A program made the position numbers and the translations under genes. The notes below the pieces were generated by a model. That model did no database searches. It was given only the letters and a program-made list of their open reading frames with translations, and was not told where the DNA came from. From Silene latifolia (lineage: Eukaryota; Streptophyta; Magnoliopsida; Caryophyllales; Caryophyllaceae): 64,000 bases of DNA. Shown here one piece after another: positions 21,101-32,371 of this stretch (positions are counted from its first letter, which is position 1; every line of letters begins with the position of its first letter). The stretch is from the NCBI RefSeq assembly GCF_048544455.1, contig NC_133526.1, positions 9,316,001 to 9,380,000 on the forward strand, in the 5' to 3' direction.

Positions 21101-22736
21101 CCTCCCTCGCTAATTCCAGGTTTATTCGTGTTGCAAATATTGCACTTCAAACGTTTTGCCCAATTAATATTGGCACACCTGCAGAGTCAGCCACGGGACA
21201 TCAGAGGGCACATAGTTGACATTTAATGCAAGCGTCAAACTTCGTAATGTGGGAATAGAATTTTGAAACAATGTCTAGATTGTATCTCCTGTTTGATGAG
21301 GGAAAGGAGATAAGCCTACCCATATAGCTTTCGACATAATCAGTTGTCCCAAAAACTAAACTAAACCATCACACAGTTGACATTTGATGTAAGCGTCAAA
21401 CATCGTAATATGGGAGAAGAAGTTTGAAACATTTTCTAGATCGTATCCCTTGTTTGATGATGGAAAGGAGATAGGCCTATACACATAGCTTTCGACATAA
21501 CAAATTGTCCCAAAAACTAAACAAACCGAATTTAATAATTTGAAAAAAGGTAGCCTAAAATTTGAGACTATAAGGGATCAAGCCATCAAGGAAGAGAAAG
21601 ATCAACATAAGATATGTCATAAAAGGTAAGTAAAATGTTTGGCAGCAAATACAAAAATATTGTTAGCGACGATCAAAATGCCAGACTATGCAAAGTGGCA
21701 AGTTATTTCACATCTCGAACTAAGCTTCTTTCCACGACTAATAATCCTAAAGTAGTACTTTCTTCTTTCCTCTTAATAGTAGTTTCCCTCGTCTAAAAGT
21801 ACATAGCAGAGGAAGTAAGATTTGATTGAGAAGACAAGTAAGCTTACATCGGACAAGACCAATCATTTGGACCAAAAAGTCCTGTTGGACCAGCAGCAGT
21901 ACGTCCAGCACCAGAAGCATCAATTGCCCCACGGCCCCTACCTCTACCACCACCCCCTCCACCACCACCGACACCAGCAGGACGAGCAGTTCCACAACGG
22001 TTGCACACACCACGAAAAGCAAAGTTGACATTGGTACAGCTGGCAATATAATTCATGAATGAGAAATTGTGCAACTCTAGTGGACAAAAGATACATAATT
22101 TGTTCCAAAAAAAAAGAGCAAGAAGAGCTGCTCACCAATCTCATATCACAGACCTTGTATTTGGACAATGCCAATCGCCATCTTGTTGCCATGCTTTCCC
22201 AGAAGCATCCCCTCGACCTCTACCGCGTCCACCTCCCCCATTAGCTTCCATATCATTGTCACCCTGATCGACAAATTCCACGGGCACACTTGTCTCTACC
22301 ACATCATCCTTACCCTTAGACTCTGCTATAAAGACACCAATCACGTTTCCATGAAAGTCCTTGTTGTTGAACCATTCAACAGCAGCTACTGCAGCATGAG
22401 GATCTTCATACGTAATTGTGGCATCGCCCTTTGGTTCCTGTGTCACCTTATCTCGATATAACCATATCTTGGGCCTACCTGTTCGTTTCTCTTTCTGCAA
22501 TGTATCAACAACCAAGAAAAGAGGAAAACGTTACCTATAAATGAGCTCAGAAAAACACAAACTAAAACCTTTAAACAAGCCTGACTACCAACAAACTTCA
22601 TTCAGACTCTCTCTACCTTAATCAATCCAATTGTACCGAAGAACTCTGCCAACATGTCTTCATCGGTCCCTTCAGGCAAATTACAAACATAAATTGCCCC
22701 CGTTGGGGGAGCACCTTTTCCTAAATAGCTAGCCAT
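18194..22736 (-). CDS. TAF15: TAF15-like RNA-binding TFIID subunit
   Basis: Seven exons: 22617-22736, 22154-22494, 21848-22039, 21095-21178, 20144-20225, 19927-20053 and 18194-18363. They join in phase to 371 aa, near Arabidopsis TAF15. Order of domains: an RRM (TGAIYVCNLPEGT, PKGDATITYEDP) in exons 1-2; a Gly/Arg-rich linker; a first RanBP2 zinc finger split by intron 2 (DWHCPN, then C-x10-CNRC); a Gly/Arg-rich linker; a second finger split by intron 3 (DWSCPMC, KCNIC); the conserved YKELDEEELEETKRRR and YDEFGVLKKKFRAKT; and an Arg/Asp/Ser-rich tail ending RDRHRYR. Members of the FUS/EWS/TAF15 family link TFIID, Pol II and nascent RNA. The 5' UTR seems to be split by an intron whose donor lies near 23654 (GCAG/GTATTATC). 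Confidence 0.95.
18780..19215. repeat. Diverged tandem duplication in a TAF15 intron
   Basis: Two diverged units of about 210 bp. Shared blocks are TGTGATTTNG, TGAGACA, AGCATGAAGGAA/AGCATAAAAGGAA, and GGGTGAACTAATTGATGC against GGGTGAACTGATCGATGC. It lies within the last intron (18364-19926). Confidence 0.5.
21214..21530. repeat. 161-bp tandem duplication in a TAF15 intron
   Basis: Units start at 21214 (AGTTGACATTTAATGCAAGC) and 21375 (AGTTGACATTTGATGTAAGC) and are about 85-90% alike by eye. It lies between the exons of the two zinc fingers. Confidence 0.75.
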
Positions 22737-23157
22737 TATGCTCCGATTCTCATCAACACGCAACAAAACGCACAATCATCAATCCTGTTGATTATAACCA
22801 TTAAATTCAATCATAAACATAGTAATACTCCAAAACACGCCACTAATTATTTTTGGAGTCAGAACTCAGAAGAGCTACAAGAGCACAACAATACAAGGGG
22901 AAGTAGGGTTCAAAGACTTGAAACCCCCAACCATATGTCCAGAGTATCTCCATCTTAACCAGCTAACAGCTCTTCGGTATAAAATAAGCTACTATGATGC
23001 TACCTAAACCCACAAACAATTCCGAATTCCTCCATCGGAAATCATACAAATGCAGCCTTGTGTAACAACAATTTTCCCACATAAATCACCGATTTTGTTC
23101 ACAATTAAAGAATACCTAGCCTTACAATTTATCAAACCCACACAAAATTCCTACTTA
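22737..23157. other. TAF15 5' leader, probable UTR intron
   Basis: AT-rich, no reading frame. A likely 3' splice site (AACAG before GATTGATG) lies about 50 bases upstream of the TAF15 ATG, pairing with the donor near 23654. Confidence 0.45.
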
Positions 23158-23324
23158 CTCCTCCGTCCCAATCATTTATTTACCTTAAATTAAAACGCAC
23201 ACATAATTCCTACTTACTCCTCCGTCCCAATCATTTATTTACCTTTAATTAAAAAATCCTTCACAAATAATAAAAACCGTGCGTACCCAAAAAAAACGTA
23301 AACAAATGATTGGGACGGAGTGAG
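23158..23324. mobile_element. Stowaway MITE in the TAF15 leader intron
   Basis: The ends CTCCTCCGTCCCAATCATTT and AAATGATTGGGACGGAGTGAG are inverted, with TA on both sides (Tc1/Mariner pattern). The left terminus is repeated in tandem 60 bp further in (about 23217), so one end is duplicated. Short, without coding capacity. Confidence 0.8.
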
Positions 23325-23654
23325 TATATTTTTACAAAAGTGCAGAGTTGCCCATTTACATTACCTTAGAAACAACTCCGAAATCTTAATTAAAGCTAAA
23401 ATAAATTAACACAATTTATACAGGGAATATAAATATAGAAGCTTGATTTGAAACTAAAGAATATAATTAACAATTAACATTCATAAATAGGTGAGGCAAA
23501 GATTGTAGAAATACCCAGAAATCAAATCGAATTAAAACACAAGAAGAACAACAACAACAGCAATAGATTGATTTGCAGAGATAAATGATAATTAAATTAG
23601 ATGAAGAAGAAGATGGGTGTTTGAATCGATTGGAAGAAAAGAAGTGATAATACC

Positions 23655-23995
23655 TGCCTGCGTCCGATACTCGTTCTTTAGGAGCGCCTCGGGTTTACAC
23701 TTTTAGACTCCTTTAGTAATGCCGCTCCGTGACGTGCCCAAAGGGTTCGTTACACCAAACTACAAAAATGAGATGGTGTTATATGGTGCTTTTGAAATGT
23801 AGGTGTCGTATAGTTGTTATATCGGAATGGATTGAAAAGTTGGGAGTTCGATTCTCATCCGTGATAGCCCAAAACTGAGTTTAGTTGGTATCTGAGAGTA
23901 TCCGGGAGTTGAATTGACACATGGCAGATAATTCGTGGTTAAAAAATCACATGTTGTCCTACTCACGTTATACCAGATTAATATTTAGAGTCTCG
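23655..23995. other. TAF15 promoter side and intergenic
   Basis: Holds the presumed TAF15 first exon (about 23655-23700) and upstream DNA. A GTTGGGAGTTCGATTCTCAT stretch (about 23838) looks like a Pol III B box and may be a SINE relic. No clear ends. Confidence 0.35.
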
Positions 23996-24046
23996 CTTGA
24001 TTAGATGTACGGTTTTTTTTTTTTTGAAGAAAAATGCCTAGAGGCA

Positions 24047-27000
24047 TTACTCAATTAATAAACGATCAAAAGTAACAACAGCGTTAACAGAAGGTGGGAA
24101 CCCATCCTCCCATACAACTTTTCCTACGGCTCGTGGAACGCAATGAGCTAAACCATGAGCGACACAGTTATTGACTCGACTTACATAAGACCAAATAACA
24201 GACTCAAAATTGAAACTAAAAGTAATAATATCATCTAATAATTGATGAAACATGCTTCGTCCCAGCTGCTTATCGCGAATGGCTTCTATCACTGGCAAAC
24301 AATCACTTTCGATTTCCACCTTGTGAATCCCACGTGCAGCTGCTTCTTCCAGGCCATCCAAGATTGCGGTAGCTTCAGCAAACTTAACATCCCAGCTCTG
24401 AGTCCGTCCAATCGAAACACCCCACATCACCTCGCCCTTACTATCTCGACAAACAATACCCGTACCCACTCCCTCTCCCTCCTTCACTCCAGCATCGACG
24501 TTAATTTTGACGAAACCCATACACGCCGGTCTCCACCCCGACTCCTCCTCACCCCGAACACTTCCCGGTTTGCGTGACCACCCCTCAGACCGTACACCCC
24601 CATCCCCAACACCTTCCATAGCCACGTCCTTTGCCCTTCTCACAACATCCTCCGGAGTCACCATCGCATTATCGAAAATTACCTTGTTGCGGTGTTCCCA
24701 GATAGCCCAACAACCAATTATCAACATCGCGCCCTCTTCCATACTCATGTTCCTCCAACACCCCTCCACCCATTCCTTCACATCCCCACCCAATCCTTCG
24801 GTCACCTCTCCCAAATTCAAACCATCCCAAACCCATTTAGCCACCCCACAATCCCGGAACAAATGAAGACTAGACTCTATATGTGAATGACAAAGAGAAC
24901 AAAGAGAGTACACACCTCCAACTCGGGCAGCAATGTTGGCTCGTGTTGCGAGTGCTTCACTACACAGTTGCCAGAAGAAGAGCTTCACACGGGGCCAAAC
25001 CGAACGTTTCCAGAGCCGATTCCACAACCATTCCCCACTAGCCCAGTCAGAACCACCAGCCATATCTCCCAGCTCCCCGACCAACATCTTATACGCACTC
25101 CGAACCGAATACAACCCATTCTTCTCAAGACCCCAAAACCAGATGTCAGGAGGTTTGTTTGGACTAATTCGAATGTCATGGATTCGCTGCACTTCGAAGG
25201 GAAGAAAGATGTGGTTCAACTTGTCCCCATCCCACTCAGCAAGATTCGGCTTCATCAGCTCATCAACCGTCATATTCTCAAGGCCGTGTGGACAAGGCGA
25301 GATAACGCGGCCAGAACTTGTATTCGTTATCCACGGGTGACCCAACACTCTCGTCAAACTTCCATCCCCTATACGTCTCCTCATACCTCGTTCTAACACC
25401 ACCCTCGCTTCCAGGATTCCGCGCCACGTATAGCTAGGATTGTGGCCTAGTTCAGCATCCATGAAATCGACAGAGGGGAAGTATTTCGCTTTCATGAGCC
25501 GGGTCCATAAGCTATCCGGGTTGGTTAACAATCGTCACGCCTGTTTCCCAAGGAGAGCAAGGTTAAACTGTCTAAAATCGCGGAACCCCATTCCCCCAAC
25601 ACCCTTTGGCCGCGCCATCTTACTCCATGAAACCCAGTGAATACCTCGCTTGTCCTCGTTATGACCCCACCAGAAGCGTGCTATTATAGCTCTTAACTCA
25701 TCACAAAAGTTTGCCGGAATTTTAAAAACACTCATCACATAGGTAGGGAGTGAATTGGTCACAGCCTTTATGAGAATCTCCTTACCAGCCCTAGACAAAA
25801 TTTTCCCGCGCCAACCTTGTAATCTTTTGCTGAGTTTATCTCTAATAATATCAGTTAGCACCTTCTTAGATCGACCCACAACCGTCGGGAGACCAAGGTA
25901 ACGGGCGTGCTCTTCCACCTCCATCACGCCTAATCTAGCAGCCACCGCACTCCTTTGATCCCTCGTAACCCCTCTACTAAAGACAACCGTTGTTTTCTCT
26001 AGGCTTACCAGTTGTCCCGAAGCAGCTTCATATCGTCTTAAGATATTGTTCACCCCATCCGCTTCTTGTAGCGTTGCCTTCACAAAAAATATGTTATCAT
26101 CAGCAAAGAGGAGATGGGATATGGCCGGTGCCGCAGCTGAAACCCGAATCCCATGCAGCGTTTGGTTCTCGACCGCTCTCCGTAACATGTTTGACAAAGC
26201 ATCAGCACAAATAAGAAACAAATATGGGGATAAAGTGTAACACCCCATGTTAATTGAAGAGGTCCAGTGATAGGCTTAAATGACTAGTGCTTAAAGGGAT
26301 TGAAAGTACTACTCATATCAACAAAGTGCACTTTCTTTTATGGTCATCTATGCGAAAGAACTCCAAAGTTAAGCGTGCTTAGCTGGCAGTAGTCTTAGGA
26401 TGGGTGACCTCCTGGGAAGGTTTCCGGGATGCGCATGAGTGAGGACAAAATGCGCTATAAAGGACCCGTGTTGATCTGTGGGCCATGTACACAGCCTCGT
26501 GAGCTATCATAAGTAACCGCTCCCGACCCGGTTTGGGTCGGGGTGTTACATAAAGGGTCACCTTGTCTCAATCCTCTAATAGGCCGAAACTCAGTCGAGG
26601 GAGACCCATTAATCAATACCGAGAAGGTAACTGTTGTAACGCAAGCCATGACACGCTGAATCCACCCCGTATCAAACCCCATCGTCAGCAGAACCCTTTG
26701 AAGGAAGACCCATTCCACCCTATCATAAGCCTTCCCCATATCAAGTTTCAAGGCCATGTACCCATCCGTCTGTCTGTTATTCTTCATAAAGTGAAACACT
26801 TCAAAGGCTGTGAGGATGTTGTCCGTGATCAGTCTACCCGGGGTGAAAGCGCTCTGGTTCTCCGACACCACATCACCAAGGAACATCTTCAGACGATTAG
26901 CCAATACTTTCGACACTAGTTTATAGACCACATTACATAGACTAATCGGTCGAAAATTCCTTATTTTATCTGGCGCCTTCTTTTTCGGTATAAGAACAAT

Positions 27001-28464
27001 GTTGGTCTTGTTGAGTCGTTCAGGACTCACATTCCCACGCAGAATCTCCAACACCGAAGCAGTAACCTGTGGGCCAATTTCGTGCCAATAGGACTGAAAG
27101 AAGAGCCCGTTCATTCCGTCTGGACCCGGTGCTTTAAGGGGATGCATTTGGTTGAGAGCTTCCACTACCTCCTCTTCGCGATAGTCCATTCTTAACATAC
27201 CATTCATCCTATCCGTGACTCTCCCTTCCAAGCCCAATAGCACATCATCAAAATTTGTTGGCTCAGCTGTCTGAAAAAGCTCCTTAAAGTAGTCCACCGC
27301 CACTCCCTCAACTTTCTCCTCCCCGGCACATTCTCGCCCTTCATCATCAATTAGGAAGGGTATGAAGTTCTTCCGCTTGCGCTCACCTGCTTTGGAGTGG
27401 AAAAATTTAGTATTCCGATCCCCATCTTTCAGCCATAATGTGCGGGATCGTTGCCGCCAATATTGCTCTTCTTGTTTATATAATGCTGCAATCTCCGCAA
27501 TGAGTTTTCTTCGTTTTTGTACTGCGGCTTCCGATCTATCCCCTTCATTAAGGCGAGTCAATTGTTTACGCTTCACTTCTAAACCTCGATTGATTTTGCC
27601 TATACTAATCTTCTTCCATGCTTGAAGTTCATTGGCACAGGCCTTAATCGTTGTCACCAAATCTCTCTGCCCCTTAACCACTCCTCTACACACGGCTTCC
27701 TCGCAGCCCTCTTCCCCAACCCATACTTGCTCAAATCGGAATCTGCATCTCGTTTTCCCTCCCATCTCCCGTCTGTCGAAGGTTAGCTTTAGCGGGGCAT
27801 GGTCCGACCATTCCCTATCAAGATGAAAATTCTTCGCATATGGGAACATATCTTGCCACGCCTCATTGCACATCGCGCGGTCCATCATACACTGTCTATT
27901 GTTCTCACCAGCTTGCCCGTTATCATAGGTAAAAGCATAATCTTCCCATACCACATCTCTCAGCCCACAAAAATCAACAGCGGCGTGGAAATTATTCATC
28001 TGCCATTGCGCCCGACTTCCACCCTTCATCTCAGTAGAATACAAGATTTCATTAAAGTCTCCTATGCAAAGCCAAGGTAGTGAAGATTGTTCATGAAGCA
28101 GACGGAGTAAGTCCCATGAAAGATGTCTGTCAGACACCGCTGGCCACCCATAAAAACCCGTTATTTGCCACTCTTTCTCCCCCTCTCGAACATGAAAATC
28201 CATATGGTGCATAGATGCCGACACAAAGGAGCAATCGATATCTTTTTTCCACATGAACGCGAGACCACCAGACCTTCCTGCACTATCCACATCAATTCCA
28301 TGGTACCCATCAAGCTTTTCCCTCACCCTCCTCATGTCACGACCACAAAGTTTCGTCTCGCAAAGAAAAATCATGGCCGGGGCTTCCCTACGCACTAGAG
28401 TACGCAGGGCATTAACCGTGTCGGGGTTGCCCAAGCCCCGACAGTTGAGACTTAGGAGATTCAT
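24047..28464 (-). CDS. LINE ORF2: endonuclease, RT and RNase H
   Basis: Starts with the ATG that overlaps the ORF1 stop. An EEP endonuclease occupies about residues 1-230 (LLSLNCRGLGN, FLCETKLCG, IGDFNEIL, SDHAPLKL). The reverse transcriptase follows (HPLKAPGPDGMNG, NFRPISLCNVVYK, LKLDMGKAYDRVEW, GLRQGDPL, then LLFADDNIFF). Then come the zinc-binding RT-associated domain (LFFWQLCSEALATR, HLFRDCGVAKWVW) and RNase H (INVDAGVKEGEG, EIESDCLPVIEAI). The frame is split within GDPL/SPYLF by the LTR at 26236-26550. It is also cut once by TGA at about 25532-25534, where LGKQ-A-W-RLLTNPD would be expected. Beyond these two events the frame is open to the stop at 24047. Confidence 0.9.
26236..26550 (+). 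mobile_element. Cassandra-type TRIM solo LTR
   Basis: 315 bp starting TGTAACACCCC and ending GGGGTGTTACA, flanked by the 5-bp duplication TAAAG (26231-26235 and 26551-26555). About 26359-26420 closely resembles the Pol III control region of plant 5S rRNA (AAGTTAAGCGTGCTT, TAGGATGGGTGACCTCCTGG), the mark of Cassandra. Only one LTR is present, so the rest was lost by LTR recombination. It sits inside the LINE and in the opposite orientation, so it is younger than the LINE. It looks whole as a solo LTR. Confidence 0.9.
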
Positions 28465-29849
28465 TGGGCCTGGCGGGGTTGAGTGCCCTCAACCTCCGCC
28501 TCAGGTATTAAGACGCCCCCGTCTAGAGTCACTTTGATTCGCTTCTCGCCTGATAAATCAGCCTCCTCCAACCTGCCTCGTTTACCCCCACTGACACACA
28601 TCAACACGTTCTCACTCCTCTCCCCACCTCCAACCTGCGCCTGCTTCTTCCACTCTCTTTTCCTCCCTCCAACACCCCCTGATCTGCCTCCACCCTCCCC
28701 CCATTCCCTCTGCCCAGCAGGAGCCCGTGTCTCCGTGATTTCCCCATACAACTCCATGGATACATCACCCATTATCCCCTGAACTTCAGTCACTCTCCCC
28801 TCATCAGCTATGGCCCCCGTACCCTCCTCAAAGTCCCCCATTCTTCTCCCCTCCTCATCCCTTTCCTCCTCCTCTGCACTAGCCACAACCACCGCCTGCT
28901 CCCTCGTTTCACCAGCCCCAGTCATCTCTTCTTGCCTCAACCCAGCCGTGCTCTTCTTGATTTTCAGATTTAAAGCAATAGCTTGGAGTCGTTCAATCAT
29001 CAATGATATGTCATGCTCAGCTTCCCGTTTTTTCTCATCTTCAAAAACGGAACTCAGGTCCCTTCTTGCTTTCCCCGTACCCGCGCTTGAAGTCTTGGTA
29101 ATTTTCCACGGAGAAGCTCTCAACCATTCCCCAAACTGTAGCTCGTCATCCTCATATGGGCCATGTTCACAATCTTTCTCTCCATGCCCCATCACCCCAC
29201 ATCTGTAACAAAATATGGGTAATCTCTCGTATTTCACATCAAACTGAACAATTTTGTTATCTTTCATTGTAATAGGAATCGTAGCTTGTAATGGCTGCCT
29301 GACATCATGAATTATACGAACACGAATCGCCCTATTTAGTTCGCAGTTCGAACCCTTATCAGCCTCAAGAAAAGTACCAAGGCTCGCCCCAATTCGTCGC
29401 AAATTAGCCTCACTTGATCTTCCCGGGATGGGGAGATCATATACTCTCGACCAAATAGGGAAATGATAGAGAGGAACATCAGTAACCTTACCTGATTCGT
29501 TGGGTTCGTTAAAGCACCACACAAATTTCTCGAAGTGCCATGGTTGGCCTTCCAAAACCCTTGCCTTGTCTCCTTCCCCTTCGAAACGGAATACAAAAAT
29601 CTTTTCCTTAGCATCGACCACATTACCAGTAATAGGTTTATTTGGATTCCATAATCGCACCATTGTATCGATAGCCGCTTTCACGTTTATCGGCCTCGAC
29701 GCCCACAATTTCCCTACTAGCATCGATTTTCCGACTGATTCAACAGATTCTTCCTTCCAAACGAAGCCACCACGATCCCCCCCAGACCCATCTGCATCCT
29801 CAGTCATCTGCCCCTTCCCCTTTCGGTTGGCGTCCCGTATGCTGCTCAT
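28461..29849 (-). CDS. LINE ORF1: DUF4283/zinc-knuckle protein
   Basis: The start is chosen at MSSIRDANRKGKGQ (29849); the frame stays open 19 codons further up, to 29906. The N-terminal half is the DUF4283-like region (KIFVFRFEGEGDKARVLEGQ, PWHFEKFVWCFN, IWSRVYDLPIP). A CCHC knuckle follows (CYRCGVMGHGEKDC), typical of plant L1 ORF1 proteins that bind the element RNA. The C-terminal third is Glu/Arg/Gly-rich and low in complexity. The stop TGA shares ATGA with the start of ORF2. The frame is uninterrupted. Confidence 0.88.
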   Translation of the reverse strand: MSSIRDANRKGKGQMTEDADGSGGDRGGFVWKEESVESVGKSMLVGKLWASRPINVKAAIDTMVRLWNPNKPITGNVVDAKEKIFVFRFEGEGDKARVLEGQPWHFEKFVWCFNEPNESGKVTDVPLYHFPIWSRVYDLPIPGRSSEANLRRIGASLGTFLEADKGSNCELNRAIRVRIIHDVRQPLQATIPITMKDNKIVQFDVKYERLPIFCYRCGVMGHGEKDCEHGPYEDDELQFGEWLRASPWKITKTSSAGTGKARRDLSSVFEDEKKREAEHDISLMIERLQAIALNLKIKKSTAGLRQEEMTGAGETREQAVVVASAEEEERDEEGRRMGDFEEGTGAIADEGRVTEVQGIMGDVSMELYGEITETRAPAGQREWGEGGGRSGGVGGRKREWKKQAQVGGGERSENVLMCVSGGKRGRLEEADLSGEKRIKVTLDGGVLIPEAEVEGTQPRQAQ

Positions 29850-30012
29850 CGACTGTACCTGCAAAGAGAAACAAAAGCAAAGAGAAACAACAAAGCCCTC
29901 CCTCACGATCGAAATCGTGAGAAAAGCCTCGAGCGAGAGGAGAAAACCCTAAGAGCGGTTAGACAGAGCCCTAGGAACCCTGGACAGAAACTTGATTAGA
30001 TGTACGGTTTTT

Positions 30013-31328
30013 AATCAACCATAAAGGTGACAAGGTACATATTAATTGTATTACTCCTAACTCTTCTGACTCATGTAAATTTCTAGTACGTTTCGATAAG
30101 AGGCATGATGTTTGTTTTAGTATGACGATTAGTAAGAGTTAGAAAGGTGAGCCATCTATCTTTACATGAGTCTGAAGAGCAAGCGAGACTGATGTAATAT
30201 AAAACGGGGTGTTATAGAAAAAGATTTGTTTGGTGAAGTTTATAGTAGAATGTTTTCGTATGTTTGAGTTTTATAAGTAGTGGAAAAAGTTAAGTAAATG
30301 GATATGAATTAGCTAAGAGACATCGCAAGATAACTCAACTAAAGTTGATTTGCTCCAACCAATATCACATAGTAATAAGGAGAGAAACAAAGGGTTGTGT
30401 CAACCAATACCATACACGAACAAGGATAAAATAAGGCCATCAACCTCGCAAGGGAGACAAGAAAGCTTGCAAGGGTTCAAAGTTGAGAGAATATCTCAAC
30501 ACTTTGTTTTTGTATTTCTGAAATTGGTTATCTGAAAATGAATTATAAGCTCCATCATATAGAGGAGAAAATAAATTGGAAAATGACTAAATAACATAAC
30601 TAAACAACTTGGTAATTCATGAAAAGAACCCCTTATTATCTTCTATACTTGACTTACTAGAAAATAAGAAAACCAGCCATGAAAAACGTTGCATAAAGAT
30701 CTTCTTCTTCAATGCCGTTTAAAAAACCATGTTGCCTTGTCGAGGCCATAACTCCTTCAATACTTGTTCGTTAAAGCTCAAAAAGTAGTCATTGGAAATC
30801 TAAGATCAAAATCTAACAACTCCAATTTAAATAACCTTAAAGCTCCCAGGTAATACTTGATATATCACCAAAACAATCCTAACGCTGAAAACTAACACCG
30901 CTAGAATTTGATAATTTCAATTATGTCTACATGGAATGTTGTAATATGACCCATTGAGCACTTGGACAATCAAGTGATGTCCAATTTATGAGTGCAACAT
31001 ATATAACTTGTATTTTGAGTAACTCCAAAATAAGAACTTGGACAACCCTAAGTAAGATCTCACTAAAGTTAGCGCTAAAGCTCAATAATGTTGTTGCATT
31101 AGAGACATGTTTATAGAATATTCAATTCCGTACAGTTTTGTGGGTAAAAATTAGTTAGGTCCTGTTATTTTTTTGCTTAGTTTCAGTTCATTTAGTCATT
31201 TGAATTTAGTTCAACCCTATTTAGTTCAATCTCGGTCAGTTTTGTTACGCTCATCTATTCACAAAATTAACTCTTACTTCACATACGTTTAGTTCACCTT
31301 AACTCCCTTCAATTCAGCTCAAGTTCAA
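30013..31328. other. Intergenic, no recognisable feature
   Basis: AT-rich sequence with only short chance frames. A palindromic ACTCATGTAAA/TTTACATGAGT pair (30071 and 30158) hints at a small hairpin relic. Around 31170-31320 the phrase TTTAGTTCA recurs. Confidence 0.3.
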
Positions 31329-31420
31329 TCCCCTATTTACTAAATTAATAGGCCAATCTATGTTTTTTCCCGCCTAAAATATTATCTTCTAACCGGACTT
31401 TTAATTTTTGCATTCTAGTA
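31329..31420 (+). mobile_element. Probable Helitron 5' end, orphan
   Basis: TCCCCTATTTACTAAATTAA is very like the Helitron start at 32031 (TCCCCTATATACTAAAAGAA), and both are followed by a CCCGCCTAAA or CCCACCTAAA phrase. No separate 3' end precedes 32031, so this is either a truncated copy or the outer shell around the next one. Confidence 0.45.
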
Positions 31421-32030
31421 TGAGCTAAGTTTAATGTAAAAAATGATTCCCAAAAAATATTATGTATAACATTTTATTCTACTATGTGCTAAATGTAGAG
31501 CATATCAATGATCTTACCCAAAAATAACGTAAAATTTGATTGCTACATGTATTATTTGATTGCCAGAAAATGTAGATCATATATTATATTATTTGATTGC
31601 CATGATAATGATTTCAGCAAAATATAACTTATTATCTTACTCAAGGATGATTATTTGATTGCATATATTATTCTGCAAATTATAGTTGCTGAAATCTTTA
31701 TAAGATATCAGAAAATGTAGATCATGTCAATGATCTTGCCCAAAAATAACGTAAAATTTGATTGCCAAAAAATAAGTATAAAATCCTCAATCATTGTCAA
31801 AAAAAAGAATATACCGTCAATCATTGCTATATTGCTACAAGTTAAAAATCCCTCGATCATTGCCAAAAATTTGGGTTCATATATTACAAATCTCGAAATA
31901 TATCTTTCTTCACTAATTGAAATATATAAAATCATTGCCAAAAAGAATATACCGTCAATCATGCCAAATATTGCACGTCATATAATATATCTCAAAAAAT
32001 ATCTTCAAATTACCATTACTCATAAGATCA

Positions 32031-32371
32031 TCCCCTATATACTAAAAGAATAGGAAAAGCTTCAAGTTTTCCCACCTAAAGCACATTTCCTATTTTGATA
32101 AAATCTCTTATTTACTTTCCTATTTCGATAGAATCCATTATTTAAAATTTGTCTCTAAGATTTTGTGATAAAAAATTCGTTATTTGTATGCGAAACCGTA
32201 CCTAAAAGATATGTTAATAAAAAATTTATAAACAATTTCATTAATTTTGTTTAAAAATATACACATTTCATGATATTACTCAATTTTTTGGATTAATTTA
32301 TAGTTAATTTTTTTTTCTAAAAATAAAAACTCTATAAATACCGCGCATTCATTACGCGGGATCTAAACTAG
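32031..32371 (+). mobile_element. Non-autonomous Helitron, 341 bp
   Basis: Starts TCCCCTATATACTAAAAGAA and ends with a GC hairpin (CCGCG-CATTCATTA-CGCGG, 32341-32359), then GATCTAAACTAG and T in the flank, as Helitrons do. It has no coding capacity. Confidence 0.75.

Larger units (their letters stand above)
24013..29990 (-). mobile_element. Complete L1-type LINE with target duplications
   Basis: About 5.98 kb from the 5' end (29990) to a T run at 24013-24025, which is the A tail of the minus strand. CTTGATTAGATGTACGG stands directly outside both ends (23996-24012 and 29991-30007); the following five T extend the match to 22 bp. ORF1 and ORF2 are both present and overlap by ATGA. By my reading the only damage is one TGG-to-TGA stop in ORF2 and the LTR inserted at 26236-26550. 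Perfect flanks and little damage indicate a young copy. Confidence 0.93.

Noticed and set aside
21747-22267. Several open frames over TAF15 exons 2 and 3
   Set aside because: Shadows of the Gly/Arg-rich coding exons in other frames and on the other strand.
26341-26430. 5S rRNA gene
   Set aside because: Only the control region is 5S-like and it lies inside an LTR with TGTAACACC ends and its own flank, so it is Cassandra, not an rRNA gene.
24242-29952. Plus-strand open frames across the LINE
   Set aside because: Antisense shadows of the GC-richer LINE ORFs; the minus strand has the domains.
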